5,950 nt of DNA, from contig CASQEL010000141.1 of the NCBI GenBank assembly GCA_949427775.1, forward strand, positions 1-5,950, written 5' to 3'. Origin of the DNA: an uncultured Desulfovibrionaceae bacterium (GTDB taxonomy: Bacteria > Desulfobacterota > Desulfovibrionia > Desulfovibrionales > Desulfovibrionaceae). Shown here piece by piece: positions 1 to 4,664 of the stretch. The position numbers and the translations under genes are program-made. Each line of letters opens with the position of its first letter. Position 1 is the stretch's first letter. The notes under the pieces are model-generated. The model saw nothing but the letters and a program-made list of their open reading frames with translations. It was not told the origin of the DNA and did not search any database.

Positions 1-340
1 GGGCGGTCATTTCCAGGGCTTCCTCGGCGGAAATCGCTCCGGCGGCCGCCAGGGCGCTGTATTCGCCCAGGCTGTGCCCGGCGGCGCCGTCGGGCGTGAC
101 GTGGGGCGCGATGCTTTGCCAGCAGGTGAGGTTGACGACCGTGAGAGCGGGCTGGAGCGCCCGCGTATCGGCCATGGCGGCGTCATCTCCCTCCCAGTAG
201 ATTTCGCGGAGGGGGAGGCCGCTGATGCGTTCAGCCTTTTTCCAGAGATCCATGGCCTCGGAGGATGCTTCGGCCAGGGCGCGGCCCATGCCGGATTCCT
301 GAGATCCCTGACCGGGGAAGAGGAGAGCGAGTTTGCGCAT
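1..340 (-). CDS. fabD: Malonyl-CoA:ACP transacylase, 5' part (cut by left edge)
   Basis: This is the first 113 codons of a malonyl-CoA:acyl carrier protein transacylase, which loads malonyl onto ACP for type II fatty-acid synthesis in the cytoplasm. Visible family motifs are the N-terminal GQGSQ (residues 10-14), a TRALQPAL stretch (59-66) matching the family's TxxxQPAL, and the nucleophile elbow GHSLGEY (88-94) with catalytic Ser90. The spacing is as expected for FabD (about 310 aa in full), so roughly the first third is present; the active-site His and Arg regions lie beyond the window. The ATG at 338-340 is preceded by GGGAG (346-350) with a 5-nt spacer, and the protein begins MRKLALLFPGQGSQ, typical of the family. 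It diverges from rsmG across a 213-bp spacer. No other fab gene is in view. A polyketide-type acyltransferase is the only other option, and is unlikely given the compact start. Confidence 0.95.
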   Translation of the reverse strand, partial: MRKLALLFPGQGSQESGMGRALAEASSEAMDLWKKAERISGLPLREIYWEGDDAAMADTRALQPALTVVNLTCWQSIAPHVTPDGAAGHSLGEYSALAAAGAISAEEALEMTA

Positions 341-361
341 GATGACTCCCGAAGAATGCTT

Positions 362-379
362 GCCCTGCCGGAGCAGGGC
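362..379. repeat. Perfect 7-bp inverted repeat in the fabD leader
   Basis: GCCCTGC (362-368) and GCAGGGC (373-379) are exact reverse complements around a 4-nt loop (CGGA on the plus strand, TCCG on the minus). The hairpin ends 21 bp before the fabD start codon, so it would lie in the fabD 5' leader if the promoter is upstream of it. Neither strand has a following T tract, so it is not a typical intrinsic terminator. In plus-strand RNA four more pairs, three of them G-U wobbles, could extend the stem to 358-383. Its function is unknown; chance is possible in GC-rich DNA. Confidence 0.45.
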
Positions 380-424
380 GGGTATGTGAGAAAGCGCCTG
401 TGCACGGGCGGTGCGGAAGCATGG

Positions 425-453
425 TAGATAGTCTATTGCGGCGGAGCTGGCAA
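425..453 (-). promoter_or_regulatory. Candidate sigma-70-like promoter for fabD (weak)
   Basis: Read on the minus strand, TTGCCA (453-448, five of six bases matching TTGACA) is followed 17 nt later by TATCTA (430-425, a poor match to TATAAT, mainly the leading TAT). The spacing is ideal and the position would give a leader of about 75-80 nt carrying the hairpin at 362-379. The -10 match is weak, so this is only a candidate. No convincing rsmG promoter was found on the plus strand in 341-553. Confidence 0.25.
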
Positions 454-538
454 GCGTGGCGCGGAACGCGCGGAACCATGAGAGCAAGCCTGCCCGGTCG
501 CCCGGCGCGCGTTCCTGATTTGCGAACGAGGTCATTGC

Positions 539-544
539 GAGAGG
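539..544 (+). promoter_or_regulatory. Ribosome binding site deciding the rsmG start
   Basis: GAGAGG lies 9 nt before GTG 554-556. The alternative in-frame TTG at 545 directly abuts this motif, which leaves no spacer, so GTG 554 is preferred. Confidence 0.6.
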
Positions 545-553
545 TTGAACACA

Positions 554-1228
554 GTGTCCGAATCTTCCCCGACGTCCGTCTCCCCCGTTTCTGTCGAAGC
601 CGTGGCCGCGCTGTGCCGTGCCGCCTCCTGTCCCGTGCCGGAAACGGCCCTGCCCGATCTGGTCGTCTATCTTGAGCTGTTGATGCGCTGGAACAAGGCC
701 ATGAATCTGGTGGGAGCCCGAACCTGGCAGGCGGCGCTGAACACCTTGATCGCGGACAGTTTTCATCTGGCCGGATTTTTGAACACGCTGAAACTCGAAC
801 CGGAGCCGTTGGTTTGGGATTTGGGCGCGGGCGCGGGATTGCCGGGCATTCCTCTGCGCATGGCCTGGCCCCGGGGCCGGTACTGGCTGGTGGAGGCGCG
901 GGAAAAGCGGGCTCTGTTTCTTTCCACGGTGCTTTCCCGCATTTCTCTGCCCGGCACACGGGTGTTCCGGGGGCGGACGGAAGCGTTTTTCACAACGCAG
1001 GAGAGCAAGGCGGATCTGATTCTCAGCCGGGCCTTTCTGCCCTGGCCCGAAGTGTTGGAACTGGTGCGCGGACGGCTGGCTTCAAGCGGCGCGGCGGTGT
1101 TCCTGGCGCGGGAGCCCGCGCCGCGCGATCTGCCCGCGCCATGGACATGCGCGGCGCAGCGCGAATACGTCGTGGACGGCGCATCCCGCTGGTTCTGGGC
1201 CGTGACGGCGGCCGGGGAGGCGGCATGA
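554..1228 (+). CDS. rsmG: 16S rRNA (guanine-527-N7)-methyltransferase RsmG (GidB)
   Basis: The 224-residue product matches RsmG (207 aa in E. coli), a cytoplasmic SAM-dependent enzyme that methylates N7 of G527 in the 530 loop of 16S rRNA. The N-terminal helix carries the family pattern YLELLMRWNKAMNLVG (39-54). The SAM-binding glycine loop is WDLGAGAGLPGIPL (88-101), near-identical to the RsmG signature. VEAREKR (113-119) follows, with an acidic residue (Glu114) placed to bind the SAM ribose, and SRAF (158-161) is the conserved late-core motif. The start GTG 554 is chosen for its ribosome binding site; TTG 545 would add three residues. The stop overlaps the pglB start as ATGA, so the two genes are probably cotranscribed and translationally coupled. 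In many bacteria this gene sits beside gidA or parA/parB; here it does not. Loss of RsmG gives low-level streptomycin resistance in several bacteria. Confidence 0.95.
   Translation: MSESSPTSVSPVSVEAVAALCRAASCPVPETALPDLVVYLELLMRWNKAMNLVGARTWQAALNTLIADSFHLAGFLNTLKLEPEPLVWDLGAGAGLPGIPLRMAWPRGRYWLVEAREKRALFLSTVLSRISLPGTRVFRGRTEAFFTTQESKADLILSRAFLPWPEVLELVRGRLASSGAAVFLAREPAPRDLPAPWTCAAQREYVVDGASRWFWAVTAAGEAA
1214..1220 (+). promoter_or_regulatory. Ribosome binding site of pglB inside rsmG
   Basis: GGGGAGG, encoded within the last codons of rsmG, ends 4 nt before ATG 1225. It fixes the pglB start and supports coupling to rsmG translation. The same reading frame runs open far upstream, but those upstream residues are only a shadow of rsmG. 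Confidence 0.6.
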
Positions 1229-3468
1229 ACGACCTCGCCGTGAGGCGGAAAATGCCTGCTCTGTGGGTGCGGGGCGCGTTGTTGGGGCTGCTGACCTTTG
1301 GCCTGGCCTTCGCCCTGCGCATGCTGGAATGGCCTTCCTGGCAGGATCCGGAATACCGCTTGGGAACGGAAATGCTGCTGGCCACGCACGACGCCTATCA
1401 CTGGGTAGCCGGGGCGGAGGGGTTCGAATTCGGCGTGGGGCATCCCATGTCCGAGATGCTGCGTCTGCTGGCCGCCGGGTTGCAGACCTATCCGGCGGCT
1501 GTGGCCTTCTGGTTTCCGGCCGTGCTGTCCAGTCTGGTGGCCGTTACCGTGTTCGCCTGGGTCTGGGCCCTGGGCAGTATGGAAACCGGCGTGGCCGCCG
1601 GAGTTCTGACGTCCCTCGCGCCGGGATTTTTGGCCCGCACCCTGCTGGGATACTATGATACCGATCTTGTGACCCTGTTTTTCCCTCTGCTCATGACGCT
1701 GGCTCCGGCCTGCTGGGCCATGCGGTTTCTGCTGCTGCCGCAGATGATTCTGCGGGATCTGGCCCTGCGTTCGGGCCTGCCCGCGGCTTCGCGCCTGCTG
1801 GGCGCCGCCGCCTCGGGCACAGAGCGTCCGGCGGGCAATCCCCTGGCCCCGTTGTGGGTGGCGTTGCTGGCGTTGTCGGGCATTCTTTCCTGGTGGACCA
1901 TGGAGTGGCATTCCATGTTCCCCTATCTCACGCGCTACAATGTCTGCCTGTTGGGCGGCATGGCTTTGGTGCTGGCTCCGGCCGGGCGGCGCGGGGAACT
2001 GCTGCTGGGGGCGCTGGCCTACGCCATGCCTACGCTGCTGGGGTGGCCCGGCCTGCTCATCGTCCCGGCGTTGCCGGCGGCAGGATGCGGCCGCCGGCAA
2101 CGCCTGCTGGAATGGCTGCGTACCCCTGTTCCCCTGGTGCTGCTCTGGGGAGTAGTCGCCGCGTTCGTGTTGAGCGCCGAGGTGTTTCAGACGCTGTGGC
2201 AGCATGCGGGCAGCTATCTGAAGCGATCAGGCGACGTCAAAGTGGCGGCGGGCGGCGATGTGCTGGTATATCCCTCCGTGGCGCAGTCGATCATCGAGGT
2301 TCAGGATCTGGAGTTCGGAGAACTGCTGGCCTACTTCCATCCCTGGCAAGAGGCCGCGGCTGTGGGATTGATCGGTTTTCTCTGGGTGATGATCAAACGC
2401 CCCGGCGCGCTGTTCCTGTTGCCTCTGGCCGCGCTGGGCCTGCTCAGCGTCAAGCTGGGGGGACGCATGGTCATGTTCGGCGCGCCCGTTGCCGCCGTGG
2501 GCCTGACCCTGCCCGCGCACTGGCTGGTGGAGCGGATCATCCGCCCCGAACTGCGGGGGTTCTGGTCGGGCATGCTGGTGTCAGCCGCGCTGCTCGGCGT
2601 GCTGGGGGCGCCCTTTGCCGAGCTGATTCCGGCCATGACCCAGGGTCCCATGCTGAACCGGCGGCATGCGGAAGCTTTGGTGCGGGCTCGCACGGTCACT
2701 CCGGAGGACGCCATGCTCTGGCTGTGGTGGGACTGGGGATATGCCGCCCACCACTTCGCCCGGCGCAAAACCATCGCGGACGGCGCGGCCCACGGCGGCC
2801 CGTCCCTGTATATCCCGGCGGCCGTGTTCGCCACCGATAATCCCCGTTTCGCCCGGCAGCTTATCAAATATACGGCTCTGAAGGGCAACGAGCCGGGCAA
2901 CGTCTTTGAAGGCATGGACAGCGCCCGGGCCGCCGCGCTGATCGCCGGGCTGCGTTCGCCGGAGACGCCGCTGATTCAGGCTCCCGGCAAACAGTATGTG
3001 GTCGTCAGCTTTGAAATGCTGCGTCTGGGGTTCTGGATCGCCACCTTCGGCAGTTGGGATTTTCTGACCAGGGAAGGCAAGGCCAGCGCTCTGTCCATCG
3101 TGCCGCAGCAGTTGTCCTACCGTTTTGATACCGGGGAAGTGCAGGTGGACGGCAACACCAGTCCCATCTTTGCCACCAGCATCACCGTTTTTGAGGACGG
3201 CAGAATGGCGCACCGCAATTATATCCAGGAGTGGTTCGACAAAAATCGGAACGCCACGCCGGAAGAGCAGCGCCGTTTCCTGGAGCAGCGCCGCAATGTG
3301 CATTTTCTGTTCAACAGGGTGACGGAGGAAAAACTGGTCATGGACGAGGCCCTGTTCCGTTCCCTGATGGTGCAGCTTCTGGTGGCTGATCCCGGCGATC
3401 CGGCGTTTTCGCAGTACTTCAAGCTGGTCTACGACAATGTGTTCGTCAGAATCTATGAAGTGATGTGA
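1225..3468 (+). CDS. pglB: Bacterial oligosaccharyltransferase, PglB/STT3 family
   Basis: This 747-residue protein (C. lari PglB is 712) transfers a preassembled glycan from an undecaprenyl-diphosphate carrier to Asn of N-X-S/T sites on exported proteins, at the periplasmic face of the inner membrane. Residues 1 to about 466 form a multi-pass membrane domain with about 12-13 hydrophobic segments; about 467-747 is the periplasmic domain. Catalytic features occur in family order: Asp56 in THDAYHW, GYYDTD (142-147, Asp145 and Asp147), the external-loop-5 motif SIIE (355-358, Glu358 the metal ligand), Arg414 in GGRM (expected pyrophosphate contact), WWDWG (501-505, Asp503) and MxxLxxxI (Met598, Leu601, Ile605), the bacterial MI motif with Leu for Ile. 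Tyr370 replaces the Campylobacter Arg that recognises the -2 acidic residue. About 38 extra residues follow GYYDTD. It overlaps rsmG by 4 nt. No glycan-synthesis genes are in view. Confidence 0.95.
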   Translation: MNDLAVRRKMPALWVRGALLGLLTFGLAFALRMLEWPSWQDPEYRLGTEMLLATHDAYHWVAGAEGFEFGVGHPMSEMLRLLAAGLQTYPAAVAFWFPAVLSSLVAVTVFAWVWALGSMETGVAAGVLTSLAPGFLARTLLGYYDTDLVTLFFPLLMTLAPACWAMRFLLLPQMILRDLALRSGLPAASRLLGAAASGTERPAGNPLAPLWVALLALSGILSWWTMEWHSMFPYLTRYNVCLLGGMALVLAPAGRRGELLLGALAYAMPTLLGWPGLLIVPALPAAGCGRRQRLLEWLRTPVPLVLLWGVVAAFVLSAEVFQTLWQHAGSYLKRSGDVKVAAGGDVLVYPSVAQSIIEVQDLEFGELLAYFHPWQEAAAVGLIGFLWVMIKRPGALFLLPLAALGLLSVKLGGRMVMFGAPVAAVGLTLPAHWLVERIIRPELRGFWSGMLVSAALLGVLGAPFAELIPAMTQGPMLNRRHAEALVRARTVTPEDAMLWLWWDWGYAAHHFARRKTIADGAAHGGPSLYIPAAVFATDNPRFARQLIKYTALKGNEPGNVFEGMDSARAAALIAGLRSPETPLIQAPGKQYVVVSFEMLRLGFWIATFGSWDFLTREGKASALSIVPQQLSYRFDTGEVQVDGNTSPIFATSITVFEDGRMAHRNYIQEWFDKNRNATPEEQRRFLEQRRNVHFLFNRVTEEKLVMDEALFRSLMVQLLVADPGDPAFSQYFKLVYDNVFVRIYEVM

Positions 3469-3481
3469 GCCGGCGGACCCC

Positions 3482-3958
3482 TCAGGCGTGATGATACGGC
3501 ACGTTGCGCAGAATGGCCTCGGCCCGGTACAGTTGCTCCAGCAGCACTACCCGCGCCAACTCATGGGGCAGGGTCATGGGCCCCAGACAAATGGTGTGTT
3601 GCGCGGCCCGGCGCACGGCGTCGGACAGGCCGAACGCCCCGCCGATGACGAAACAGGGCGTCCGGTTGGCGTTTTCCGACAGGCGCGCCAGAAACGCGGC
3701 GAAATCCCGGGAGGTCCGGCCCGCGCCGCGCTCGTCCAGGCAGACGACGATGTCCGCGGGCGTCAGGGCCGCGAGGATGTTGCGGCCCTCCAGGGCATTG
3801 CGCTCGTCGCGGGGCAGGGAGGCGTCCCCGTCCTTGATGACGATTTCACGCAGTGCGCGCCAGCGTTTGAGGCGGGCCGCATAGTGGGCGGCGGCATCTT
3901 TCCAGAACGGGGTTTTGAGACGTCCCACAGCGACGATGGACAAAGGTTTGAGGGTCAT
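3482..3958 (-). CDS. rlmH: 23S rRNA (pseudouridine-1915-N3)-methyltransferase RlmH
   Basis: The 158-residue product matches RlmH (155 aa in E. coli), a SPOUT-class methyltransferase acting as a homodimer on assembled 70S ribosomes; it N3-methylates pseudouridine 1915 in helix 69 of 23S rRNA. The protein opens LSIVAVGRLK (6-15), and the C-terminal trefoil knot carries the SAM-binding FVIGGAFGL (103-111), then TLPHELARV (129-137), EQLYRA (141-146) and the terminal PYHHA, with the conserved Tyr-His at 155-156. The start is ATG 3958, preceded by AGG with a 7-nt spacer; the frame is open 20 codons further upstream, but those residues do not resemble the family and would run into tsaC. The stop lies 13 bp from the pglB stop (convergent). 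The start overlaps the tsaC ATG head to head, so its promoter must lie inside tsaC. Confidence 0.97.
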   Translation of the reverse strand: MTLKPLSIVAVGRLKTPFWKDAAAHYAARLKRWRALREIVIKDGDASLPRDERNALEGRNILAALTPADIVVCLDERGAGRTSRDFAAFLARLSENANRTPCFVIGGAFGLSDAVRRAAQHTICLGPMTLPHELARVVLLEQLYRAEAILRNVPYHHA

Positions 3959-4625
3959 GGGTCTACCTGAGGATACTCTGTTGCGGGGAAACGGCGGGCA
4001 AATTCCGCTGCTGGACATCGCCGGAGCGGCGGATCGCCTGCGCCGGGGCGGCGTGGTGATCTATCCCACGGAAACATTTTTCGGCGTGGGCTGCCGGATC
4101 ACCGACGCCGCGGCCGTGACCAGGGTGTATCAGGCCAAACGGCGGAACGTCCACCTTCCCCTGCCGGTGATCTGCGGGGATCGGCGGCAGTTGGATCGGG
4201 TGGCGGCGGTCGACGCGGCTCTGGAACCGTTGCTGGAGCGTTTCTGGCCCGGTTCGCTGACCGTGTTGCTGCCCGCGCGGGCCTGCGTGCCGGAGACGGT
4301 AACGGCGGGAACCGGAACTGTCGCCGCGCGCTTGAGCCCGCACGCCGTGGCCCGCACTTTGGCGCTGGCCGTGGGGGAACCTCTGGTTTCCAGCAGCGCC
4401 AACATCAGCGGCCGTCCCGCCGTGACGGAACCCGCCGCGCTGGATCCGGAACTGCTGGACGGGGTGGACGGCGTGCTGGCGGCGGGGGCGGCTCCCGCCG
4501 GCGGGCTGCCGTCCACGCTGGTGCGTATGACCGCCGGGGGGCGGTTGCGCGTGCTGCGCGTCGGCGCTGTGGCGCCTGCCTGTCTGGAGGCAGCGGGTTT
4601 TCCCTGCGTCTCTACGGATGATTGA
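3957..4625 (+). CDS. tsaC: Threonylcarbamoyl-AMP synthase, TsaC/YrdC type
   Basis: The product (222 aa from ATG 3957) makes L-threonylcarbamoyl-AMP from threonine, bicarbonate and ATP, the first step of t6A formation at tRNA position 37. YrdC-domain motifs appear in order: YPTETFFGVGC (36-46), KRR followed by PLPV (61-63 and 68-71), the basic substrate/ATP-binding patch, PGSLTVLLP (98-106), AARLSPH (123-129), SSSANISG (145-152) and PSTLV (185-189). There is no C-terminal Sua5 domain, so it is the short TsaC type. The start is uncertain. ATG 3957 has AAAGG 10 nt upstream and GAGGG only 2 nt upstream. In-frame TTG 3981, with GAGG 8 nt upstream, would give 214 aa and place YPTE at about residue 28, much as in E. 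coli TsaC. TTG 3915 is also possible but would overlap rlmH by 44 bp. Its partners TsaB, TsaD and TsaE are not in this window. Confidence 0.94.
   Translation: MGLPEDTLLRGNGGQIPLLDIAGAADRLRRGGVVIYPTETFFGVGCRITDAAAVTRVYQAKRRNVHLPLPVICGDRRQLDRVAAVDAALEPLLERFWPGSLTVLLPARACVPETVTAGTGTVAARLSPHAVARTLALAVGEPLVSSSANISGRPAVTEPAALDPELLDGVDGVLAAGAAPAGGLPSTLVRMTAGGRLRVLRVGAVAPACLEAAGFPCVSTDD
3966..3972. promoter_or_regulatory. CCTGAGG palindrome: possible ribosome binding site on both strands
   Basis: On the minus strand AGG (3968-3966) sits 7 nt before the rlmH ATG. On the plus strand GAGG (3969-3972) sits 8 nt before an in-frame TTG (3981) of tsaC. The rlmH use is likely; the tsaC use depends on which start is real. 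Confidence 0.4.
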
Positions 4626-4664
4626 GCACTCCATCGGCTGAATCAGATCCGGCGTCGTCCCGCA

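Noticed and set aside
520..540. Direct repeat TTGCGA (520-525 and 535-540) as an rsmG operator or promoter
   Set aside because: Two 6-mers are too short to mean much in this background, and no -10 match lies at a suitable distance.
763..2205. 480-codon open frame antisense to rsmG and pglB
   Set aside because: It is rich in Gln, Arg, Gly and His with no recognisable domain, the usual result of reading a GC-rich gene backwards. The plus strand holds two well-supported genes.
4576..4601. Terminator-like stem CTGCCT/AGGCAG followed by TTTT near the end of tsaC
   Set aside because: The stem is only 6 bp with a 6-nt loop, the T run is four bases and starts 4 nt after the stem, and it lies inside the coding region before the stop.
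4626..4664. Possible bidirectional terminator or small gene between tsaC and the LtaS-like gene
   Set aside because: Only a tiny CTGA/TCAG symmetry is present, with no GC stem plus T tract, and 39 bp is too short for a gene.
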